A stretch of 37,595 nucleotides of DNA. It comes from JANNAT01 sp031422555. Lineage in GTDB: Bacteria > Pseudomonadota > Alphaproteobacteria > Rhodobacterales > Rhodobacteraceae. Both the position numbers and the translations under genes were made by a program. Positions 31,174 through 37,595 of the stretch are shown piece by piece. Below the pieces are notes generated by a model, which saw only the letters and a program-made list of their open reading frames with translations, ran no database searches and was not told the origin of the DNA. Each line of letters begins with the position of its first letter. The first letter of the stretch is position 1. Location: assembly GCA_031422555.1 (NCBI GenBank), contig JANPLZ010000020.1, forward strand, positions 1 through 37,595. The letters run 5' to 3'.

Positions 31174-32199
31174 TCAGACAAGGTCTGCAATGGTGGGGCG
31201 GTCAAGAAATTGCCGCGGGGCGGTGGTGCTGTCTTCGATAGCGGCCATCAGCGCGCGGGCAAGGAAGTCGCCAGCTTTGCCGACATCTTCGTGCAACACA
31301 ATAATTTCACGGCGAAAACGGAATAAAAAGTTCAGCGCCTCTTTGGCAGCCAGATCAAAATCGCGTCCGATGACCAGCCCCAGACTTTCTGCGCCGGTCA
31401 CCGCCGACATGGCCGCGGTGGTTGATCCCACCACCATGCCATCGGGCCGGTTGGCTGCTGCCATGCGTTCGGCCACGGCGGCATGAATGCGCACCGCCCC
31501 CGAATCCGAATGCGCCGTGGCCAACACCTCAGCTTGCAAGCCGTGGTCTTTGCAGCCTTGAAAAAAGCCTGTTGTCATATGGGCGGCATATGACTGGCTG
31601 GCAGGCGGCGCCACCAATAGCAGATGCTTGCGCCCGCGCCGGGCCAGTTCTTGCACCGTGATGGCGGCAAACGCATGGTTATCATAATCGAAATAGGGAT
31701 GGTTGATGCCGGTTTCGGTGCGGCCATGGGTGGCAAAGGGAAAGTTACGCTCGGACAGATAGCGCACGCGCGGATCGTCGGGCATGGTCTGGTTCAGGAT
31801 CACGCCATCGGCACTTTCGGTTTCCACCAGATAGCGGATCGGGGCCATCGCGTCCTGATCGGCGAAAAACGGCATGATGACGACGTGATAAGCGGTGCCG
31901 CGCAACGCTTCGGCGGCGGAATAAATCAGGCTGGAGGCGTGGTTCATCACATCGGCCTCGGTCGAAAACACCAAGGCTATGACGTTGGTTTTGCCGGTGC
32001 GCAGCCGCAAGGCGGCCCGGTTGGGACGGTAACCAAGGCGGTTCGCAATCTCGCGCACCCGGCGTTTGGTTTCTTCGCCGATGTCGGACGCATCTTTCAA
32101 CGCCCGGCTGACCGTGGCCACCGCCAGCCCTGATTCGGCGGCAATGGTCTTTAGGGTGGGGCGGCCCTGCTCGGTCAGCGGGGGAAGAGCGTTTGTCAT
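31174..32199 (-). CDS. LacI family transcriptional regulator
   Basis: The ~341-residue repressor has the HTH/hinge segment PTLKTIAAESGLAVATVSRA, continuing LKDASDIGEETKRRVREIAN, RLGYRPNRAALRLRTGKTNV. A periplasmic-binding-protein-like sugar sensor domain follows (SADGVILNQTMPDDPRVRYL, DYDNHAFAAITVQELARRGR). I chose the ATG at 32199 because typical LacI proteins start about 12-15 residues before the HTH; the frame is open further upstream to 32355 without family resemblance. It diverges from the sugar transporter operon and most likely represses it, binding the palindrome at 32467-32480. The inducer is probably a mannoside or breakdown product (inference). Confidence 0.93.
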   Translation of the reverse strand: MTNALPPLTEQGRPTLKTIAAESGLAVATVSRALKDASDIGEETKRRVREIANRLGYRPNRAALRLRTGKTNVIALVFSTEADVMNHASSLIYSAAEALRGTAYHVVIMPFFADQDAMAPIRYLVETESADGVILNQTMPDDPRVRYLSERNFPFATHGRTETGINHPYFDYDNHAFAAITVQELARRGRKHLLLVAPPASQSYAAHMTTGFFQGCKDHGLQAEVLATAHSDSGAVRIHAAVAERMAAANRPDGMVVGSTTAAMSAVTGAESLGLVIGRDFDLAAKEALNFLFRFRREIIVLHEDVGKAGDFLARALMAAIEDSTTAPRQFLDRPTIADLV

Positions 32200-32453
32200 C
32201 AAGTCCAATCCATCGGCCAAGGCCGCATTTGCTTTGTTTTGCGCAATCAGGGTCAACGATTCGCAGCCGTTTGCGCGCGGAACAAAAACTGCGGGCGCAG
32301 GGTCAGCGGATAACGCATTTTTCAAGCTATTGTAAGTAAACAATTTAATGCGCAACCCGTTGCGGCTGTCGATATCAGTGACCCCGGCTGCAACACCAAG
32401 GCGGTGGTCTATTCAAGCGACAACAAAATACTTTGGACAAGCGAAAAGATGTC

Positions 32454-32481
32454 TTGATTGAAAAAACTATAACGTTATAGA
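32454..32481 (+). promoter_or_regulatory. Predicted promoter of the sugar transporter operon
   Basis: TTGATT (32454-32459), a 16-bp spacer and TATAGA (32476-32481) lie 37 bp before the binding-protein ATG. The ribosome site GGGAGGA is at 32507-32513. The rest of the 318-bp divergent spacer (32200-32453) shows only the weak inverted repeats CGCAAC/GTTGCG (32351-32364) and ATTGT/ACAAT (32329-32344), which may serve lacI. Confidence 0.65.
32467..32480. promoter_or_regulatory. Probable LacI-family operator
   Basis: CTATAACGTTATAG is a perfect 14-bp palindrome with the central CG step typical of LacI/GalR operators. It overlaps the predicted -10 box of the transporter promoter, so a bound repressor would block polymerase. 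A half-site, CATAACG, occurs at 32489-32495. Confidence 0.75.
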
Positions 32482-32517
32482 TTTCTGCCATAACGACTAA
32501 AAACTTGGGAGGACTAC

Positions 32518-33759
32518 ATGAAGAATTGGAAATTGGCGGCGGCTTTGCTGCTGTCGGCGGCGCTGCCGACGCAGGCTTTGGCAACCGAACTGGAAGTAAC
32601 CCATTGGTGGACATCGGGCGGCGAAGCTGCTGCGGTCGCCGAATTTGCCAAGGCATTTGATGCCACCGGCAACAAGTGGGTCGATGGCGCGATCGCAGGC
32701 TCTGGCGACACCGCACGCCCGATCATCATCAGCCGTATTCTGGGCGGCAACCCAATGGGCGCCACGCAGTTGAACCCCGGCACCGATGCGGATGAATTGA
32801 TCACCGCCGGTCTGATGCAGGATCTGACCGAGCTTGCGACCGCTGAAGATTGGGCAACCATTCTGCGCCCGGCTTCGCAGTTGGCATCCTGCACCGTTGA
32901 CGGCAAGGTTTACTGCGTGCCGGTCAACCTGCACTCGGCCCAGTGGATGTGGACCAACCGCAAAGTGTTCACCGACCTTGGCATGGAACCACCAAAAGAC
33001 ATCAACGAACTGATCGCTTTGGCGCCCAAGTTGCAAGAAGCTGGCATTCAGCCGCTGTCGCTGGCCCAAGGCTGGCCGGTTGGTCTGATGGTCAACGACA
33101 TTCTGGTGGCTCAGGCGGGCGTCGATAACTTCGTCAAGGTTTACAAAGACCGTGACGTGGCGATTGCCGGCGGTGCTGAATTCACCAAGATCTTCGAGAC
33201 GCTGGCATCGGTGCGTCAATACACTCCTGCCGACAAAATGGTTCCGCAGTGGAACGAAGCTGTGGGTCTGGTGATCCAGGGCAAAGCCGCTGCCAACATC
33301 ATGGGTGACTGGGCTGGCGGCGAATTCGCAGTGGCGAACATGGTTGCAGGCACCGACTTTGACTGCCTGCCCGGTCTGGGTGTGACCCCGGTTCTGAACA
33401 CGGGCGGCGATGTGTTCTACTTCCCCAAATCCGCTGATCCTGCTGTAACGGCGGCGCAGATGGTGATGGCATCGACGCTGGTAACCAAGGAAGTTCAGGT
33501 TGCGTTCAACTTGAAAAAAGGCTCGCTGCCGATGCGCGCCGACGTTGATCTGGGTGCTGCGAACGACTGCATGAAGAAAGGCCTTGAGATCCTTGACGGA
33601 TCGACCGCCGTGTTCCCGAACGACGTCCAGATGATTGATCGCGATTCGATCAACCAGATCAACGACTTGTTCACAGAGTTCATGGCGAACCCAGACGTGA
33701 CGGCTGCGGATGCGCAGGCAAAGTTCGTCTCAATCATCGCCGCTGCTCCGCCTCTCTGA
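32518..33759 (+). CDS. CUT1 sugar ABC transporter binding protein (glucose/mannose GtsA type)
   Basis: The 413-residue periplasmic binding protein has a signal peptide (MKNWKLAAALLLSAALPTQA, cleavage after LA-T). The mature start LEVTHWWTSGGEAAAVAEFA is typical of the glucose/mannose GtsA-like branch of CUT1. Further features are GGNPMGATQLNPGTDADELI, VYCVPVNLHSAQWMWTNRKV and GKAAANIMGDWAGGEFA. It should deliver a hexose or small oligosaccharide to the two permeases downstream. A strong GGGAGGA site precedes the ATG. More codons end in T or C than in the neighbours, consistent with high expression. A hairpin after the stop probably trims read-through so that the binding protein is made in excess. 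Confidence 0.93.
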   Translation: MKNWKLAAALLLSAALPTQALATELEVTHWWTSGGEAAAVAEFAKAFDATGNKWVDGAIAGSGDTARPIIISRILGGNPMGATQLNPGTDADELITAGLMQDLTELATAEDWATILRPASQLASCTVDGKVYCVPVNLHSAQWMWTNRKVFTDLGMEPPKDINELIALAPKLQEAGIQPLSLAQGWPVGLMVNDILVAQAGVDNFVKVYKDRDVAIAGGAEFTKIFETLASVRQYTPADKMVPQWNEAVGLVIQGKAAANIMGDWAGGEFAVANMVAGTDFDCLPGLGVTPVLNTGGDVFYFPKSADPAVTAAQMVMASTLVTKEVQVAFNLKKGSLPMRADVDLGAANDCMKKGLEILDGSTAVFPNDVQMIDRDSINQINDLFTEFMANPDVTAADAQAKFVSIIAAAPPL

Positions 33760-33779
33760 GCCTTGGCTGATTGACTGAA

Positions 33780-33817
33780 AACAGGCCCGGTTGCCCCCCT
33801 TGGTGGCCGGGCCTGTT
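33780..33817 (+). terminator. Intercistronic hairpin after the binding-protein gene
   Basis: AACAGGCCCGG (33780-33790) pairs with CCGGGCCTGTT (33807-33817) in an 11-bp stem with a 16-nt loop; only a short T-run follows. Placed between binding protein and permease, it likely stabilises the upstream mRNA or partly terminates, a common way to raise binding-protein output. Confidence 0.75.
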
Positions 33818-33847
33818 CTTTGAACCCTTTGCCAACAGGTAGGACGC

Positions 33848-34804
33848 ATGGATCGGCCAAACCCCCTATTCCGCAATCTTTCCGCAAAATTTGCCGCGCT
33901 GCCGATGATCTTGATCGTAATGTGCGTGTTTGTGGGCGGAACGCTTTGGACGATCTTGTTTTCGTTCACCAATATCAAAATTTTGCCGATCTTTACCCCA
34001 AGTGAATGGGTGAACGGATTTGTCGGCTTTGCCAATTACGAGCGGCTGTTCAACACCGATCGCTGGATGAATTGCCCCGCAATCACCAAAATCGGCACTG
34101 CGGCGTGGAAGTTTTCATGCACGGGTGCGATGCCCAACATGGTGACCTATGCGGTGCTGGCGATCATCATTTCGATGTCGTTGGGATTTTTGATGGCTGT
34201 GATGATGGATCAGAAAATCCGGCTGGAGGGCGTGTTCCGCACCATCTACCTTTATCCCTTCGCGCTGTCATTCATCGTTACCGGCCACGTCTGGGCGTGG
34301 ATCATGTCGCCTGAATACGGCATGCAGGCGGCGGTGCGGAAACTGGGCTGGGAAAGTTTCAGTTTTGGTTGGATCGCAGACCGCGAAATGGTGATGTATG
34401 CCATTGTAATTGCAGGCATCTGGCAAGGCGCTGGCTTTGTGATGGCCTTGATGCTGGCGGGGTTGCGCGGCATTGATGAAGATATCTGGAAAGCCGCCCG
34501 CGTTGACGGAATCCCTGCGTGGCGCACCTATCTGCAGATCGTTTTGCCGATGATGAAGGCTGTTCTAGTGACCACTTTCGTGATCGTGGCATCGGGGGCG
34601 GTGCGGGTTTACGATATCGTCGTGGCCATGACGGATGGCGGTCCGGGCATCGCGTCCGATGTGCCGACGCGCTATGTTTACACTAACTTTTCGGCCAACC
34701 TTGGCCAGTCGCTTTCGGCGTCAACGGTGATGCTGGTGACGATGGCCTTGGTCCTGATCCCATGGATCAGGTTGGAATTTGGCAAAAAAGCGCAGGGGCA
34801 TTGA
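33848..34804 (+). CDS. Sugar ABC transporter permease (first subunit)
   Basis: The 318-residue integral membrane protein has six predicted helices and the CUT1 permease EAA loop, EDIWKAARVDGIPAWRTYLQ followed by IVLPMM, which contacts the ATPase. FRTIYLYPFALSFIVTGHVW and VRVYDIVVAMTDGGPG are typical for this subunit class (MalF/GtsB-like). A long periplasmic segment with two Cys (NCPAITK, SCTGAM) sits between the first two helices. The ATG at 33848 follows AGGTAGGA. It is 88 bp after the binding-protein gene and 4 bp before the second permease. Confidence 0.93.
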   Translation: MDRPNPLFRNLSAKFAALPMILIVMCVFVGGTLWTILFSFTNIKILPIFTPSEWVNGFVGFANYERLFNTDRWMNCPAITKIGTAAWKFSCTGAMPNMVTYAVLAIIISMSLGFLMAVMMDQKIRLEGVFRTIYLYPFALSFIVTGHVWAWIMSPEYGMQAAVRKLGWESFSFGWIADREMVMYAIVIAGIWQGAGFVMALMLAGLRGIDEDIWKAARVDGIPAWRTYLQIVLPMMKAVLVTTFVIVASGAVRVYDIVVAMTDGGPGIASDVPTRYVYTNFSANLGQSLSASTVMLVTMALVLIPWIRLEFGKKAQGH

Positions 34805-34808
34805 TCAG

Positions 34809-35708
34809 ATGGCAAACACAACCTTTTCCAACGGCCCCTCTGGTGCCAAGCCAAAGCCGTTTATCACCTGGCAGCGCTTTTTGGTCTATTCGGTGCTGAC
34901 CATCTGCGCGATTTTCTTTCTGTTCCCGCTTTATATCATGATCATCACGTCGCTGAAGGACATCGAAGAAATTCGCAGCGGCAACATCTTTGTGCCAACC
35001 ATGAAACCCAGTTTTGACGCTTGGGCCAAAGCATGGGATTCCGCCTGCACCGGGCTTTATTGCGAAGGCATCAAGGTGGGGTTCTGGAATTCGATCAAGA
35101 TCACCGTGCCATCGACCATCGTGTCAATCGTGGTGGCGTCGCTGACCGGCTACACGTTGGCGAACTGGCCGTTCAAATATTCGGAACTGTTCTTCTCGAT
35201 CCTGCTGCTGTCATCGTTCATCCCCTACATCGTGATGCTGTATCCCCTGGTTCTGATCACCAAGTGGCTGGGTATCTTTTCAACGCTGCCCGCGGTGGTG
35301 CTGGTGCATACCATCTTTGGCCTGCCGATCCTGACCTTGCTGTTTCGCAATTATTTCGCCTCGCTACCGGCGGAATTGTTCAAGGCGGCGCGGGTGGACG
35401 GCGCGGGATATTGGCAGATTTTCATCCAGATCTTTGTGCCGATGTCCGTGCCGATCTTTACCGTGGCGGTGATTTTGCAAGTCACCGGCATCTGGAACGA
35501 CTTCTTGTTCGGGGTGATCTATGCGGGGCCGACCAACTATCCGATGACGGTTCAGTTGAACAATATCGTCAACTCGGCGATGGGCGGCAAAGCCTACAAC
35601 GTCGATATGGCGGCGACGATCCTGACGGGTCTGGTGCCGCTGACCATCTACTTCGTTTCTGGCAAATATTTCGTGCGCGGCATTGCAGCCGGCGCCGTCA
35701 AGGGTTGA
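34809..35708 (+). CDS. Sugar ABC transporter permease (second subunit)
   Basis: The 299-residue membrane protein of the MalG/GtsC type begins MANTTFSNGPSGAKPKPFIT, then a helix LVYSVLTICAIFFLFPLYIM. It has the subunit-specific SLKDIEEIRSGN and an EAA loop at PAELFKAARVDGAGYWQIFI. Six helices are expected, pairing with the first permease to form the channel. I chose the ATG at 34809, 4 bp after the upstream stop; an in-frame TTG at 34779 would add 10 residues. Its stop is 4 bp before the ATPase start. Confidence 0.93.
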   Translation: MANTTFSNGPSGAKPKPFITWQRFLVYSVLTICAIFFLFPLYIMIITSLKDIEEIRSGNIFVPTMKPSFDAWAKAWDSACTGLYCEGIKVGFWNSIKITVPSTIVSIVVASLTGYTLANWPFKYSELFFSILLLSSFIPYIVMLYPLVLITKWLGIFSTLPAVVLVHTIFGLPILTLLFRNYFASLPAELFKAARVDGAGYWQIFIQIFVPMSVPIFTVAVILQVTGIWNDFLFGVIYAGPTNYPMTVQLNNIVNSAMGGKAYNVDMAATILTGLVPLTIYFVSGKYFVRGIAAGAVKG

Positions 35709-35712
35709 TCCT

Positions 35713-36789
35713 ATGCACTCAGTCTCTGTCCAAAATCTGACCTTGAAATTCGGCGCTGCTGAAGTTCTGAAAAACCTGAACCTTGATGTCGAGGAAGGTG
35801 AATTCATCGTGCTGCTGGGGCCTTCGGGCTGTGGCAAATCCACCTTGCTGAATTGCTTGGCCGGGCTGTTGGAACTGTCCGAGGGCCAGATTCATATCAA
35901 AGGCAAAAACGTCACCTGGGCCGAACCGTCAGAGCGCGGCATCGGCATGGTGTTCCAGTCCTATGCGCTTTATCCGCAAATGACGGTGCGGGGCAATTTG
36001 TCGTTCGGGTTGAAAATCGCCGGGTTGCCGAAGGATGAGATCGAAAAGCGGGTGCAGCGCGCGTCCGAGATTTTGCAGATCGGCCCGTTGCTGGATCGCA
36101 AGCCCGGCGCGTTGTCGGGAGGGCAACGTCAACGCGTGGCGATCGGGCGCGCGTTGGTGCGCGATGTCGATGTGTTCCTGTTCGACGAGCCACTGTCGAA
36201 CCTTGATGCCAAACTGCGCAGCGAATTGCGGGTCGAATTGAAACGTCTGCACAACCGGTTGAAAAACACCATGGTTTACGTGACGCATGACCAGATCGAG
36301 GCGCTGACGCTGGCTGACCGCATTGCCGTGATGCGCGGTGGCATTATCCAACAACTGGACGCGCCGCAAACCATCTATAACCGCCCGACAAACCTGTTTG
36401 TGGCCGGTTTTATCGGCAGCCCGTCGATGAATTTTCTGCACGGAGCTACCGTTGATGGTGGCAGCGCCTTTCAGTTTGGCGATATCAAGATCAATCTGGC
36501 GGGCTATGATGGCAGCGCGGTGCTGGACCGGCCCAAGGCGATTTTGGGCCTGCGCCCGGAACATCTGCACATCCAGACCACTGCCGAACCCGGCCTGACC
36601 ATCCCGGCGGTGGTCGAAATAGACGAGCCGATGGGCGCAGACAGTCTGGTCTGGCTGATGGCCCAAGGCACACAAATGTCGGTGCGGGTGCCAGTGGAAC
36701 GGCGTATGGCGGCGGGCACCGAAGTGCATCTGAAAGTGGATATTCCCAAAGCGTCGATTTTCGACGTCGGAACGGAACAACGGGTCTGA
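35713..36789 (+). CDS. Sugar ABC transporter ATP-binding protein (UgpC/MalK type)
   Basis: The 358-residue ATPase powers uptake through the two adjacent permeases. Walker A is GPSGCGKST, the Q-loop is in MVFQSYALYPQMTV, the signature is LSGGQRQRVAIGRALVRD, Walker B is VFLFDEPLSNLDAKLR and the switch His is in VYVTHDQIEALTLADR. A C-terminal TOBE/MalK-type regulatory domain (residues ~235-358) contains LGLRPEHLHIQ. The ATG at 35713 follows AAGGG within 13 nt. It is 4 bp after the second permease and 2 bp before the glycosidase gene, so all belong to one operon. Confidence 0.96.
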   Translation: MHSVSVQNLTLKFGAAEVLKNLNLDVEEGEFIVLLGPSGCGKSTLLNCLAGLLELSEGQIHIKGKNVTWAEPSERGIGMVFQSYALYPQMTVRGNLSFGLKIAGLPKDEIEKRVQRASEILQIGPLLDRKPGALSGGQRQRVAIGRALVRDVDVFLFDEPLSNLDAKLRSELRVELKRLHNRLKNTMVYVTHDQIEALTLADRIAVMRGGIIQQLDAPQTIYNRPTNLFVAGFIGSPSMNFLHGATVDGGSAFQFGDIKINLAGYDGSAVLDRPKAILGLRPEHLHIQTTAEPGLTIPAVVEIDEPMGADSLVWLMAQGTQMSVRVPVERRMAAGTEVHLKVDIPKASIFDVGTEQRV

Positions 36790-36791
36790 TC

Positions 36792-37595
36792 ATGCTTGAT
36801 CTTTGCGGGGAATGGGCGCTTTGCGATGAAAGCGGCGGGCATGCTGTTGCCTTGACGTTGCCCGGCGATGGCATCTCGGCGCTGCATGCGGCGGGGGCAA
36901 TCCCCGATCCCTACTGGGGCCGCAATGAATACGGGCTGCGCTGGATTTGCGCCCGCGATTGGGTGGCGGTGCGGCGTTTTGACGTTGTGCGCACCGATCA
37001 GGTGCTGGTGGTGTCGATGCTGGATACCGTGGCCGAAGTGACGGTAAACGGTGTTCTGGTGCTGCGGTCGGACAGCATGTTTCGCAGCTACCGGGTTGAT
37101 CTGTCCGGCGTGTTGCGGCTGGGCGAGAATGACATCGCCATCCGGTTCAAATCCCCCGCGCGCGAAGCTGCCGCGCGCCAAGCGGCCCAGCCCTATTTCG
37201 TGCCGTTTTCTGCCAACAACACCCCTATCCACAACGGCAATATGCTGCGCAAACCAAGTTGCGATTTCGGCTGGGACTGGAATATCGCGCTGGCCACCTT
37301 TGGGCTATATGGCGATTTCTATCTGGAACCGCTGGCGTCTGCGCGGATTGCGTCGATGGTGATCGCGCAGACCCACAGCCCCGGCAGGGCAGTGGTGGCG
37401 GTGGATGTGACGGTGGAAGGCGAGGCTGAAGGCCGCGACATAACCTTGTCGCTGTGCGGCGCGCAGGCCCGCGCCACCGTGCGGCGCGGCATGGCTTGGG
37501 CGGAATTGGTGATAGATGCGCCCGATCTGTGGTGGCCCGCAGGGGCAGGGGCGCAGCCGTTGCACGATCTGCAGGTGACTTTGGGCGATCAGGTG
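36792..37595 (+). CDS. GH2 family beta-mannosidase-like glycoside hydrolase (3' truncated by window)
   Basis: The first 268 codons of a long gene are present. The frame opens with ATG at 36792, 2 bp after the ATPase stop, and runs off the window end. The N-terminus matches GH2 beta-mannosidases: DPYWGRNEYGLRWICARDWV (galactose-binding-like sandwich), VSMLDTVAEVTVNGVLVLRS, FRSYRVDLSGVLRLGENDIA, and the marker KPSCDFGWDWNIALATFGLY. A second sandwich domain begins near residue 215. The catalytic TIM barrel with its acid/base and nucleophile Glu lies beyond the window and cannot be checked. No signal peptide is seen, so it would cleave imported beta-mannosides (or related oligosaccharides) in the cytosol. 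Confidence 0.88.
   Translation, partial: MLDLCGEWALCDESGGHAVALTLPGDGISALHAAGAIPDPYWGRNEYGLRWICARDWVAVRRFDVVRTDQVLVVSMLDTVAEVTVNGVLVLRSDSMFRSYRVDLSGVLRLGENDIAIRFKSPAREAAARQAAQPYFVPFSANNTPIHNGNMLRKPSCDFGWDWNIALATFGLYGDFYLEPLASARIASMVIAQTHSPGRAVVAVDVTVEGEAEGRDITLSLCGAQARATVRRGMAWAELVIDAPDLWWPAGAGAQPLHDLQVTLGDQV

Noticed and set aside
14430..35712. Other TGATCC sites as ECF sigma -35 boxes
   Set aside because: Nearly all lie inside genes as part of Leu-Ile-Arg or Asp-Pro codons, and the one before the ATPase ATG has no -10 or room for one.
1..37595. CRISPR array, prophage or integrated element
   Set aside because: No regularly spaced repeats, integrase, transposase, tRNA gene or composition break was seen; gene style is uniform throughout.

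Overview
The window reads as ordinary chromosome of an alphaproteobacterium of the Rhodobacterales (Roseobacter/Rhodobacter-like). Supporting signs are the GC-rich, GTG/ATG-overlapping gene style, an RNase E with a long insert in its S1 region, TrgA/TrgB, an alpha-type SspB, and a circularly permuted two-piece tmRNA of the alphaproteobacterial kind. I see no phage, IS element, CRISPR array or tRNA gene.

Layout. 1-5374 (+): the 3' end of ppdK, a SleB-type cell-wall hydrolase, folB-folP-glmM (folP and glmM overlap by 4 bp) and a YdeI/DUF1801 protein. 5451-7513: ilvC (-) diverges from two overlapping Lrp/AsnC regulators (+), with palindromic and repeated sites between them; a class V aminotransferase follows. 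8756-11923: rne behind a structured leader of about 340 nt. 11974-15786: tusA (-), ccdA (+), then a translationally overlapping pair of a membrane alpha/beta-hydrolase-like protein and a cytochrome P450. 15858-21159 (-): a small hypothetical protein, a ribbon-helix-helix protein, a DUF4169 protein and fumC; a PmtA-like methyltransferase; sspB; and chrBA. 21160-22037 has no intact protein gene. It holds the chrBA promoter, a tandem-hairpin terminator, the permuted tmRNA gene (tag ANDNRAPAMALAA) with its promoter, and a frameshifted methyltransferase remnant. 22038-24545: an orphan PotD-like binding protein (-) diverges from a class V aminotransferase (+).

24642-28865 (+) is a compact operon, photolyase-cfa-trgA-trgB, behind a TGATCC-type promoter. 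It looks like part of the singlet-oxygen (RpoE/ChrR) response known in Rhodobacter. 28934-37595 is a sugar catabolic locus. A LacI regulator, a TIM-barrel isomerase-like protein and a Gfo/Idh/MocA dehydrogenase (-) diverge from a CUT1 glucose/mannose-type ABC transporter (binding protein, two permeases, ATPase) and a GH2 beta-mannosidase-like enzyme (+) cut by the window end. A 14-bp palindrome over the transporter's -10 box is the likely LacI operator.

The observations I rate highest are the permuted tmRNA close to its adaptor SspB, the mannoside locus with a possible oxidative (3-keto) branch, the stress operon promoter, the rne leader, and a recurring tandem double-hairpin terminator. Most of the rest is housekeeping. 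All functional calls come from reading the sequence against remembered family features; no database search was run.
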